64,000 nucleotides of DNA from Gymnorhina tibicen (taxonomy: Eukaryota; Chordata; Aves; Passeriformes; Artamidae), in assembly GCA_013399875.1 (NCBI GenBank), contig VXAZ01003887.1, positions 1,283,855 to 1,347,854 on the forward strand. Reading direction: 5' to 3'. Position 1 is the first letter of the stretch; each line of letters opens with the position of its first letter. Shown here in pieces: positions 1 through 10,800 of this stretch. Made by a program: the position numbers and the translations under genes. The notes beneath the pieces were generated by a model that saw only the letters and a program-made list of their open reading frames with translations, was not told the DNA's origin and ran no database searches.

Positions 1-264
1 CTGGGCATGATGCTGTTTGATATGGAATATCCCTTTGGCCAGTTGCAGTCAGCTGTCCTGGCTGTGCTCTCTTCCGGCTTCTTGTGCACCTGCTTGCTGG
101 CAGAGCATGGGAAACTGAAAAGCCCTTGACTTAGGGTAAGCACTGCACAGCAACAACTAAACCAGCAGTGTGTTATCAATGTCATTCTCATAATAAATCC
201 AAAACACAGCATTGTACCAGCTACTAGGAAGAAAATTAACTCCATCACAGCCAAAATCAAGACA
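1..264 (-). repeat. Partial avian ERV LTR, cut by the window edge
   Basis: The sequence is closely similar to the complete LTR at 1974-2516, from the segment reading GGAATATCCCTTTGGCCAG through to the terminal GACA. It is recognisable as a family common in bird genomes. Reading outward, the copy ends at about 264; the rest lies to the left of the window. I assign the minus strand because the complete sister copy has its ATTAAA poly(A) signal on that strand. No retroviral gene adjoins it on the visible side. The Repbase family name is not assigned. Confidence 0.85.
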
Positions 265-1968
265 GGATATAACAAAATTTTTAATAACATTTGAGGAGAA
301 AAGTCATTTTAAATGCTTGTATGCAAGTAGAGGGTTTTACTTATTCCACATCACCTGTCACATAATCTTCAATATTCTTTTCCACAACGAAAAACCCCCA
401 ACATGAAAACAACACAATATCAAACCAAACATCACATATAAGAAAAAAGAAATAAGCTATCCCTGGAAAAAGCCCGGCAGGTTATCAGACCACTGCTGGA
501 CAGCAGAGCTGGGGTTTCAGCAGCAGACGGGACAGTCGGGGCTGTGCCAGCACAAACCAGGCAGCCGCCGAGCTGTCCTTTTGTCGTGCCTGAGAACAGA
601 AGACCCATGTAATGACAACCACAAAACTCACTTAAGCTCTGAAAAGGTGACTAATGAGCTCATTCATGCTGCCTATAAATTATTCACAACAACACTGAAC
701 CCACTCAAGACATGGCAAAGCAAACTTTAAATACAGGGAGCAGGAGCCTCCTGTGTTGTCACCTTCTGCCTGTAAAACTTTTTGCAATGCAAGACACTTC
801 ACTCGCTTCTGCCCCCTTGTTAAAATCACTCAAATGTTTAGACCATCTTTTTCACTACCCCTAGCAGAGTTAAAGCAGCTGAAGCTCCTACATATTTATT
901 TTGCCAGTGCCAAATCTTTTTCTTTAGTAGTTCCAGGTAATCACAAAGCACTATAAATAGCTTTAAATTACATTCTTCAGAAATTAAAGTCTGACCTCAA
1001 AATGAAGGCCAGGTCTAAAGAAGTAAGAAGACAATAGCACATGCATGTTTTATGAGAAGCAGCCCATCTCCAGAGCCTGCACTCATTGATACTTCTGTGA
1101 ACATCTATAATTTGTGCCAAAATGAAAACAGAAGTCTTAAAAAACCAGTTTCATTTCTTAGGTGCTGGTTCAAAAAAGCTTCTGACATGTTTAGAAACAG
1201 TCAATTTGTAAAAATGCTTTTGTTATTGTTAAAAATCCTGTTTAGTGTGAAATAAGAGGCAGGTAATGGTTGGATGTTAGCAGCACGAGTGGTGGAGTTT
1301 GCTGCTGTGGTGGCTGGAACAGCCATTTACTCTCTTCAAACAGTACTTTCCTTCGTAAGATAAATTACACCATTTATAAGTTAACTTTAGTAACTTGTTG
1401 CAGGTTGAACTAGCAAGACAGAGTGAACTACAGAGTGACATTGAAGACAATGTCTTATATGATGTGTCTGATCTTCAGTGGGAAAACATTATTTGCACCT
1501 CTGGTTACACAATCAACTCCAAAGGTCAGGAACAACTAGATAAAAGGGAAAGCCAGGAATTACATAGCTAAAGTCCAGTAGGGTATAAAGTAAGGTAAAG
1601 TGTGGGAGACATAAGGCAACATCAAGGTGATATTTAAACACAAGAAAAGAAAAATGGCTAGCAAAGGAAGTTTGCAAATGAAATAAGTATTGCAGATTTC
1701 ACTAATCACTCTCTTTCTTCCAAACTCTCAATGTTGTAACTAAGCAGACTGAGAAATTCTGCACTACTGGAAGACAAAGACTTACCACGTACCAACAATG
1801 ACGTGACTAGTCTTCATTTATTTAAATCCATGATTCTGAAATTACCAGAGATGCACAGAACCCATGTTGCCCTGTTAGTACTGCTCTTGAAAATTGTGAT
1901 TAGAAAAATGCAAACACAAGACAGCAATGGAGCAGCCTACACCACTCAGCATGCATGTCAACTTATCA
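265..1968. other. Non-coding interval between two LTRs
   Basis: AT-rich DNA with only short open frames (66 codons or fewer). No gag, protease or polymerase-like frame, polypurine tract or primer-binding site is visible. The two flanking LTRs are therefore better read as separate insertions than as the ends of one provirus. Nothing else is recognised. Confidence 0.6.
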
Positions 1969-2093
1969 AAAGCTGTTGTGTTTTAACCCCAGCCAGCAGC
2001 TAAGTCCTACACAGCCACTGGCTCACTGTCCCCAGCCCCAGTTGGAATGGGAAGGAAAAGTGGAAAAAGGTAAAGCTCAAGAGTTCAGCACAA

Positions 2094-2099
2094 TTTAAT
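2094..2099 (-). promoter_or_regulatory. LTR poly(A) signal (ATTAAA)
   Basis: Plus-strand TTTAAT reads ATTAAA on the minus strand and lies in the 3' part of the solo LTR, where the R/U5 region is expected. It supports the minus-strand orientation of the element. Confidence 0.5.
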
Positions 2100-2120
2100 G
2101 ACTGAAATAAAGATAAAGGT

Positions 2121-2155
2121 AATAATAACAACAACAACAACAATAATAACAATAG
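2121..2155. repeat. AAT/AAC trinucleotide microsatellite inside the LTR
   Basis: A run of AAT and AAC triplets. Bird copies of this LTR family carry a comparable trinucleotide tract at the same place, so it belongs to the element and is not an independent host locus. Confidence 0.8.
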
Positions 2156-2521
2156 ATGAACAAGTGATGCACAATACCACCAATGCTCACCACCTGCTGA
2201 CTGATGCCCAGCCCGCACCCCTGAAGTGATCAGCCCCTGCCAGCCATCTCCCCCTATACTGACCATGATGTTCGATGGCATGGAATATCCCTTTGGCCAG
2301 TTTGGGTCATCTGTCCTGGCTGTGCTCCCTTCCAGTTTATTCCTGGACCTGCTCACTGGCAGAGCATGAGAAAAGTCCTTGACTTAGGGTAAGCACTGCA
2401 CAGCAACATCTAAAACACCAGTGTGTTATCAATATTACTCTCATATTAAATCCAAAACACAGACCTCTACCAGCTACTAGGAAGAAATTAACTCTATCCC
2501 AGCTGAAACTAGGACAAAAGC

Positions 2522-4434
2522 TCTCCACCTAGTGAGATTCCTACGCCTCCTGTAACTGAAGGGTGTTGGCAAAGGGCTACACTGAAACCACAGACCCCAC
2601 TAACCTGCCTGGCAAGGGGCGTCTGCCTCCCAGTTCCAGTGGTGGGAAACAGTGGCACTTCCTGCAGCCGGCTCCCCACACCCTGCTCTTCATTTCCCTA
2701 ATGAGGCCCAGCAGCGATGTCAGTTTTGCCCACGGCATGATTTGGTCTAAATAATAACAAACTACAGTTGGCTACATAATCAGAAGAATGCCAGATCAGG
2801 GGGAGGATCAGCAAACAAACTGGCGGTACAGCTTTTAACTGCGTGCAACAAAGTCAACACTCAGCTACAAGTGTCAGTGAATCTTTGACTGGTCAGTGCC
2901 ACTACTCTTGTTGAGAGTGCCCTGGATGGCTTTGACCTAAGAGGTCACCTGGGAGGGTTCCTGAGATATCGGAGAGACTCCCGTGCCATGATAGGGCACG
3001 CAGTCAGCACCAGCTAACGCTGACCGCCACTTTGGGGCCAACTGATGCCGCTGAGGCGAAGGCAGCTGGATTATGCTGGGTACCAGGGCAAATGCAGCCC
3101 AATCCAAAGCCACTCTGTGGCTGTTACCTCTACTGGAAAACTGGTCCTGCTACTCCTCCTTCCTCTTGGCTCTCCAAACAACATAATCTCATAGCTCTCA
3201 AGACCCCAGTGTATGCCAGTCAGTGGGGAATGTTGGGCTACTCTGTCTTTGGTCATATCATTACAACAAACTGTAGGTGTTTCTTACCAGCAATCAGAAA
3301 ATTCAGATGTTCACAAAGCAAAAAACTCACAGATTCAACAAATAGGAAAAATTGTGGCCCCTTTAAATTGCATAATGCTCACCTTCTTACAAAAGAAATT
3401 GCTTCTCTGCTCATCCATTACCACGCACAGGCCCCAATCCAAAAAAGCCAGGACTTATATGCTCCAGTGATTACAGGGTAGTCACTTTGTCAAGTGAGAA
3501 AATCTGTAAGTGCTGACCAGATGAGGCCAGAGAGTACACGCATCACCCTTACTTTTATGTATTTCTGTCCATTGTCACAACCTCTGCAATAATGGCGAAG
3601 GCAAAAGAAATGGGCTGAAACAAGCACTGCCATCAGTAACTTACTGCCTGTTCTGCTACAGCTCTGGTCTTGCACGCTTCTTGTACACCCCTTGCCAGGG
3701 TTGACTCAGAATTCCCATACACACACATCAGATTTAGGGTGCCAGAGACATGCTGCGCTCATGTGCGAAGCGTGGGTCTGCAACTGGGCCCTCGGTGATA
3801 CATGTATTCGTGTGTGTGAATGCACACCATGGCAAGTGCGTGCTCAGCTCTGTTCAAGACTAGGATTTTAGTTGTCAAGTACCCAAAGGGGGTCCTTACT
3901 GAAGTTAACGGGTTCCACTTGAGCAGTTTCTTCTCTCATAGTTCAGGCAGATGGAATAAGATCTTGAAATTGGCCAGGTGGAAATTTATGCCTGTGCTTG
4001 CCTTAACTGAGCGGGAAGTGTGATGCTGGTGCCTGCAGAGTCCTTAGGGAGCTAGGCTGAAGCTGTCCTCAGGTACCCCGGTGCTCTGTGGCTCTGTGCA
4101 CTATTTGATTGCATCCTTGGATTTACGCCAGTGCTAATCAGCATCCAGCCCTCTACCTTTATTTCTTCCTTACCTCCCTGTCATGTAACTCCATTTAATG
4201 TTTACTGTAAGAGTTGAAGAAGTCAGTCAGAGTGAAGCTCCTCTTGCCCACACCCTGGTTGCCCACGTCCTAATGAAGAACAGGGCAAATGCACGGTGAT
4301 ACTCTGCAGCATTCTCCTGTACTTCCAGAGACCTGCTGCTTAAAAGCTGAAGCTAAAGACGCAATCAGACGTTGTGGTATGCTGCAAACCGAAAGATTTT
4401 TTTTCTATCGCCTTGCAAAAAGGTTCCTGTAAGC
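2522..4434. other. Non-coding interval, nothing recognised
   Basis: The longest frame is 149 codons (plus, 3032-3481). It has low-complexity composition, no recognisable domain, and overlapping frames of similar quality on both strands. No repeat family was recognised. Confidence 0.5.
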
Positions 4435-4900
4435 TTCAGCATCAACAACAGCCTGTAGCAAGAAGTTCCACAATTTAACTACTGACTGTGTGAAAAAAAT
4501 TCTTCTTTTGCTTTAAACGTGTCACCTCATAGCTTTGCTTGAAAACCCTATTTCTTGTATTATGGTAATTATCGTATATCTAGGACACATGACTCAGGCC
4601 TATGCAGACTTCTCTTGATTTTATAGTGCGTTCCTACTGCTCCAACAGTGCTACTAATAATCTGCATTTCACCCTCTGAAATAACTACAGGTGTACACAA
4701 ACATCAGAAAATAATAAATAAACACACCTATCAATGACCATCTACAGTCATAATCAGCAGTATCGTGTCTACCCAGATACGAGAAAAGGGAGTTACTTTT
4801 CAATAAAATGGTCCTAACGCTCTCCCTTGTAGTCTTAGCCTGTAGCTTTTCCCCTTACAGACTCACTTGAAGTGCCTGGAGCTTTTCCAAGCACTTAATA
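4435..4900 (-). repeat. Old CR1-like LINE fragment, antisense
   Basis: The stretch around 4455-4630 (AGAAGTTCCACAATTTAACT, then GTGTGAAAAAAATTCTTC, then TTCTTGTATTATGG) follows the order of a well-known amniote CR1-like 3' segment read in antisense. A later part near 4830-4890 fits the same family more loosely. It is highly diverged, with indels and no open frame. Boundaries are uncertain by tens of bases. It could equally be filed under an L3/CR1 subfamily. Confidence 0.5.
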
Positions 4901-7900
4901 TGTCTATACAAAATGTGGAAGCCGATCATTCCAGCTGACGATATCTTTATCCATGAAGAGAACAGCAGCTGGAAGATGCTGCCTCACACAAAACAGTAAC
5001 TGTAACAGATCAGGCCCTGTGCAAGTTCAGTCCTTTAAAAAAGCTGCAGCTGCAGAGTTACTGAACTTCTCAGGGCTGCTCCACTGTAAGTTCATGCCTC
5101 CAGCTTCCACCTGTCATCCGCCTAAGATAGCAAGAGCATGGCCAAGGTGGAAATGGTCTGGGAGATGAGGAAGGACCACAGAGCATGGTGGGAAGGGCTA
5201 CAAGGAAGCAACAGAGAGAGTGCTTTCAAAGGGTGGTGTGGAGCTAGGTCAAGTCCAGGGTGGTCATGTGGGAAGCAATGGCCTTGCGTCATCTTCTGCT
5301 CAAGTTTCAGCTCTGGCCCCATGTGAAAAGGGCAACAACCGCCCCTCCAACAATCCACAGTCATCATTGTGCATGATCCTTTCGCTTGGATCAATGGAAT
5401 AATAAGTGATAAATAAGCGTGAATGCATGAACTTAATTTCTACTGAAAGCATCCTCAATCCTTCACCTGTGCTTGCAGCTCCTGGGAGCAGTTCCTAGCC
5501 ACAGCGCACAGTGCGGGGCAGGGGACCTGCCCATTTGAGGCAAAGACCAGCAGTGTGTCAAGGCTCAGCTGGCAGGATGTTTGTGAAAGCAGCTCAGTTC
5601 AGTCAACAATCTCCCCCTAGAGTCCAAGTACATCACCTCAAAAATATGTCTCAGCTCTTCTGGCATAGAGCCTGGGAACCCAAATTTGTTTCTGATCCAG
5701 CTCCTCTAGCTGGCAGTGTAACAAATTGCTGTCCTGCCACCAGGATGAATAAAGTCATTTTTCACTCATTATATTATTCAAAAATAGAGCAGGAGCTTTA
5801 TTTAAAACAAGAAAGTAATATACTGGAAATTAACAGAGAAAAGAAGCTCTTTTGCTTTATAAACCACAAGGATAAAAGACTGAGTTAGAACAACGCGAGT
5901 TAATATCCCAAGGAGCTCGACCAGAAATGAAGATACTTGGGTTACAGATTCTACTGCTTCTGGTCTTCCAGCTAAGCCTAACGTTACATCCATGTCAGGC
6001 AGTCTGGCTTTTCCTATAGTTCACTAATATTTTTCCCTGCAGTCTACAGAATGGCTTCAGGCAAAACGGTACAGGGTCCATATCTGCTGTTGAGTTGGAT
6101 AACCTATGGTTGCCTTCCCCCTTGCACCCAGGATATGGTACTGTGGTGAGTGACACCTCTGCTGTTCTGACTGCACCTCTCTGGGGTGTGAGGCATCACT
6201 CTCTTTCCCAGGGCACAATCCTATCGCGAGAGGCAGCCCTGAGATGAGAAGCAGGACCCTGAGAATAAACTTTATTTATCTAACAAACTGCGAGGACTCC
6301 ATTGGACTTCTGTCAGTGGCTTGTGACAGGGTAATGACAGTGCCTTTAAATCCGAGGTGTAGCTTAACAGCAAGTTAAAGAAGAGCAGACAGGTGTATCT
6401 TGTGTGACCTGATGGTAACATGACTACAGCTGATTCATGTATCAGGAGACACTGCTCTTCCCTCAGCAGATCCCCTTTGGACTCTCCCTTGCCCCAGTGA
6501 GGAAAAAATGGACCAGCCACACAAGCTGCTCACGCTGACTTGCTGGCCTTGGCCTGCAGGATCTCTCCATCCTTGCCTGTCACCTGCCCGAACTGGGCTG
6601 ATTTACCATCAGCTTTTATTACTGACTGGGTTATTTTTCCTATTAACCTAAATCAATATACTCATACAGTAAACATCCCAAAATTCAAGTCAATATAGAA
6701 AATTCATAAGGTATTACAGATTTATAGATATTTACAGCTTTGATTAGAGATCCTCAGACGGATGGTGCAATGGAGGCACAGCCAATAGATTAGATTTTCA
6801 AATACTGATGGTAACTTGTAAGAAAAGCACTAGAAAGATTTAAAAGCCCAAGTCTTGCTGACTTTTAAATGACTTTCAGTGAAGTTACTATTGCTTCAGC
6901 CTTCAGGTACTTTCAAAAGTGCCATCTTACAGCCCTGCCTGAAGGTTTGCTTCTCTCCCCGCTGACACAATGCTTGTGAGAAGAGAGGGCAGTCAAAGCA
7001 GAATGTTCATCTTACAAGGTGCTTATCTTCCCTAGGGGCACCTTCCTGCACAGAAATGAACATGGGTGTTTCTGGCCCTTGGCCATTACACAAACCAGAA
7101 TGGCCAAACCAGCTGTGGCTGCTCTAAGTCCTGTGCCCATTCTACTCTGCTGCCAGCAGGAGACACCAACGCAGACAACCAAACTGGTGTCTCCCTCTCC
7201 TCTGATAGCTCTGCTTTTCATTTCTCATCAGAAACACACCCTGTTATATAGTTTTTTCTGTGAATTATTTCAGGACTGTGCACTGCAAGTACTGGATTAG
7301 GTGATTATGTCCTACTTCTATGAGGTACTGATCCCCAAAGGGAACATGCCCAGCTCTGTGCAGACAGAGAGCACACTCAGTGCAACAGAGGCCCAAGCCA
7401 GCCCAGAGGGATCAAACCACTGCCAAATCTTGTCTCTGCAGAATCGACTGCCCATATGCTTAGACTGTCTCTTGCCTCCACTCTTGGGGGTACATTTGAG
7501 CAACCGTCTGGACTTGGAAGCAAGTTGAAACAAAAGGGAACCACAACATCCTCTCATGTGGTAATCTCTAAGGATATATCTACTACCCCCCCTGCACAGT
7601 ACACTGTAGGGACAGCCAAACCACAGCATGTCCTGTAAACAATGTCCCAAAGATAAACTCACTGTCCAGGAGGCTGAACTTCAAGAGAGCTCCCCTGGAG
7701 TTCACTGGGATACCTTTTGCAGAGCACTACGCAGGCATTCCTCTGGAGACATCAGATTGTTTCGGTTTGGTTCTTTAAAGAATCATTTTTACAAGCAAAA
7801 GTCACATCCAAAATACTAGAACTTCCTTTATTCAAATTTTTTGTTTAAGTGAAAGAAAATATACCAATAAATGAAAACTTGTCTTTTTGTCCTGGACTTC

Positions 7901-8279
7901 TACTCTGCAGAACAGGGACTCTCTGCCCAGAAACACCTGTAAGACTGTTACACAGTATTTCTTCTATTTAAGTAGGTCACCTGACAGGGGAAAATACCTA
8001 CGCAAAATTTCAGTGAAGCTGGCAGATTTCTGATTAAGACTGGCACCTGGCAATAGCTATAGATTTCCACACATTTATCCCTCCCAGCACAGAAGTCATA
8101 CATCTCATGCTAACTCACATGCTTATGGAAAAAATCTGCATACATTAATATAAAATGTAGCAACTTCCTTCAATGCTTTTAGATCATCCTCTACAAAAAC
8201 AAAACAGCACGTATCTCTAACAGAGTTCTGAAAGTGGATCAAAAATCCTATATAAGGAGAGACTTCTGTATTTAGCTCC
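4901..8279. other. Non-coding interval, nothing recognised
   Basis: Only chance-length frames occur, the longest being 125 codons at 5511-5888. No repeat family, promoter or exon could be supported. Confidence 0.5.
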
Positions 8280-8400
8280 AATTAATTTGACTTCAGTACA
8301 GATATGCTGGAGCCAAAAATAAACCCTAGACTGTTTGACTCCCATTTTCTGTTCTAGCCACTACACCACACTTTGACAATGATAGGTACTTTACATAAAC
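8280..8400 (-). repeat. MIR-like SINE fragment, antisense
   Basis: The segment reading CTAGACTGTTTGACTCCC, then GTTCTAGCCACTACACCACA, corresponds to the tRNA-derived head of MIR-type SINEs in reverse orientation. The rest of the SINE is too decayed to follow. Confidence 0.45.
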
Positions 8401-9144
8401 GCTAGTTTCTCTCAGTACTACATATTTTCAGTTGCTTTTTCAAATCCACTCCAAGTGGCTGCCACATAAACGTATTCTTTGAATCACCGCGGAACTGCCA
8501 CCTTATACAATACAACTCTTGTGATGTATCAGTTGATTCTTAGCATCTAAATATATGGGTTTTATCAGAATACATCTATCAAGAGTTTATTACCCTACTG
8601 ACTGTTGCCAGCAGAGTGCAATATCAGGCATAGCATCCAGAAATATCTGCTTCAATGCACAGAAATAGGAATGGGACTTCAGTAAGAGGTAAGGTCAGGG
8701 AAAACACCAGTAAGAGAAACAACTCAGTATGGCTGCCACCAGTTCCATGGAGACCAGGTCTCACCACTAAGTGTGTCAATTTAAGGACTTTGAAAAAAAA
8801 CCCAAAACTTTACTTGGACAACAGTCTGAGGGCCCAGAAAGGGCAGGTCTTTCCAAATTGGCACCAAATCCTGTACTCTTTATTCTTGGAAAGATTTTAT
8901 TTACATTATTGCAATTATGGGTAAGGATTGCAAGATGTAACGCTGACATCAGACTTCTAATCCTGCCTCTCTGTTTACTGCATTGATTGTGCTCTTTTAG
9001 ACTCTGATCTCGCCATTCCCGGTTAGTGCAGACTCCCCTCTATTGGGGATGGGGAATTAAAATGGGATTCAACTGAAAAGCTGAGGCAGAGCAGGGAATG
9101 ATGAAAACACATCATCTCCATGAGCAGCCATCACCATGGCTAAA
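8401..9144. other. Non-coding interval, nothing recognised
   Basis: AT-rich DNA with two overlapping short plus-strand frames near 8655-8986 that resemble nothing known to me. Confidence 0.5.
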
Positions 9145-9262
9145 TTTAGAATGTAGGCTCCTCAGGCAGAGAGATGATCCGCCATCCCTGTGGGGCACCA
9201 GTCACACAGTGCTACATAAATATTAAAATAATTGATGATTAATTAATAATGGCTTCCTTTTC
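9145..9262 (+). repeat. Old L2/MIR-type 3' tail
   Basis: TGTAGGCTCCTCAGGCAGAGA followed about 60 bp later by CAGTGCTACATAAATATTAAA and an AT-rich end. This matches the order of the common amniote tail that reads roughly 'gtaagctcctnggggcaggga ... gtgctacataaataataa'. It is diverged and its limits are approximate. Confidence 0.5.
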
Positions 9263-9957
9263 CTCATGACCATCTCTCAGCTGCCATAAGAAATAATAAT
9301 TTCCTTTCTTCTAGATGCAGATACAAACAATCATTCAAAAACTTATCTCCTCAGAGAAAATTCACTTTCCCATTCCTTTTCAGTAAAATAATATTTTCTG
9401 CAGCCTCAGACATGAGATTCTGAACCATTCACTGGCACTCTGTTTAAGAAAGAAATACTAATTAAAAATACCTCAGAAGCCACAATAACCAAAATAAACA
9501 TCAAGAAGGCAAAGCTGAGGTACAGAAAAAAAAAGCAAATCAATTAATTCCCTCTTGCTCTATTAGCATGTACTCTCTAAAGACAGAAGTCTTTTAATAA
9601 AACCCAGTTTAGATGCTGTGGGGAAGTATCTTAAGGATACCTACATTCCTTCGGTGACCATAGATACAGACATCTGACTGATCTTACAGCTGCCTTTTAT
9701 CAGTGTATTGTTCTTGCTTTTGATATGCACCAAATGCTTTTGATATTCACTTTACTTTCTGTAGTTAGAAAACCTCCAGAAATTCAGCAAGCAACCCACT
9801 CCTTTTCCTCATCACCTTGCTCTGTCCATCTCTTCCTAATCCAGGGCAGCCTTACTGCACCTTCACCTCCCACCGCCAAGCCCTCTTGCTGGTTACTGAT
9901 CTATCACACTGTCCAGCAGATCCTGTAGCTAATAGCCCCTCTTGTAACCTCCTAGTT
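9263..9957. other. Non-coding interval, nothing recognised
   Basis: AT-rich up to about 9720, then pyrimidine-rich with scattered proline codons. The pyrimidine-rich part might be decayed LINE coding sequence, but I could not align it to a family. Confidence 0.4.
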
Positions 9958-9985
9958 AAATAAATAAATGAATAAATAAATAAAA
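9958..9985 (+). repeat. (TAAA)n microsatellite
   Basis: About seven tandem copies of a TAAA unit, with one ATGA interruption. Confidence 0.95.
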
Positions 9986-10620
9986 CAAAAATCCTTTGTT
10001 CTACATCTGCCATATTCTATCAGCATTCAGCCCTCAAGCTCCAAAGTTGGTGTCTGCAGCCTGAGTTCATCCCTTTCCAACTTAGCCTGCGTTCTAAATG
10101 TCAGATTATACCAAAGCCCTTCCTTACCAATGACACTGCTACTACTCTTCCTCTGCACCCCTTTTTCTGTTGGTTTGTGTTCAGGCTTTTTCCCCAAATA
10201 ACCAGCCTTACCTTTCCCAGCTGCTCAGCGCTGCAGGTGTCAACCACCTAGAAAACCCTGACCAAGCCTCAAAATCCCATTTAGTTTTCAAGATAATTAT
10301 TAAGATAATTATGCTTTTTAGATAAAATTGTTTCCTTGCGGAAGAAAATTTACATCATCCAGAACATCAACATTTGTCTATGGAATTTCTTCATGGTATT
10401 TTTACTGATAATGAATGCCATCACTTAATAATCCCCCAGGCCCTCTTTAGAGACAATTATTATAAAAACAGATCTTCCTAATGAAGATAGAGTTACTGAG
10501 TCCAGAAGTTTCAAATCACTAATCAGGACAGCTGTGAGACTCTGTGCAGCAGTTAGTTTTAAAACCAGTTCTAAGATGAAGTTGGGTGGCTTTCTGGAAG
10601 GGAGGGATGCCACAGCCCAG
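9986..10620. other. Non-coding interval, nothing recognised
   Basis: Pyrimidine-rich to 10260 and AT-rich afterwards. No exon or repeat could be supported. Confidence 0.45.
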
Positions 10621-10800
10621 AGACGAGTGAGGCCCGCGGGGCGCAGCGTGTGCAGCCGCAGCTGGCCGGGGCCTGCTGGGTCACACGCAGCACAGGCGCT
10701 GGCGTGTGCGTGTCACGCAGGCACAGCGGGACTAACAGCACGTGAGAAGGTCGTAGGAGGAAACAAAACAACCAGAGCCCCCGGTGCAGGAAGCAGCACA
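10621..10800. promoter_or_regulatory. CpG-rich patch, possible promoter or enhancer
   Basis: I count about 16 CpG dinucleotides in these 180 bp, against near absence in the 300 bp to the left. The patch is GC-rich and contains GCCCGCGGGGCGCAGCG. There is no obvious TATA box. It lies at the start of a 151-codon plus frame (10534-10989) that continues through the GC-rich DNA but has no recognisable domain. It could be an unmethylated CpG patch of a promoter or lncRNA, or a decayed GC-rich exon. The call rests on composition only. Confidence 0.35.

Larger units (their letters stand above)
1974..2516 (-). mobile_element. Complete solo LTR of an avian endogenous retrovirus, probably ERVL-like
   Basis: The element is 543 bp, starts with TG and ends with CA. 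It is flanked by an exact 5-bp direct repeat, AAAGC, at 1969-1973 and 2517-2521. A 5-bp duplication is typical of ERVL-type integrases, whereas ERV1 usually gives 4 and ERVK 6. On the minus strand a weak TATA-like stretch (CAGTATAG) lies near 2255-2262, and an ATTAAA poly(A) signal lies at 2094-2099, in the order expected for an LTR. No internal retroviral sequence is attached, so this is a solo LTR formed by LTR-LTR recombination. A 118-codon minus-strand frame at 2000-2356 lies wholly inside the LTR and is not a gene. Confidence 0.9.

Noticed and set aside
2000..2356. 118-codon minus-strand frame
   Set aside because: It lies wholly inside the solo LTR and translates regulatory LTR sequence.
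3032..3481. 149-codon plus-strand frame
   Set aside because: No recognisable domain, and other phases over the same bases are equally open.
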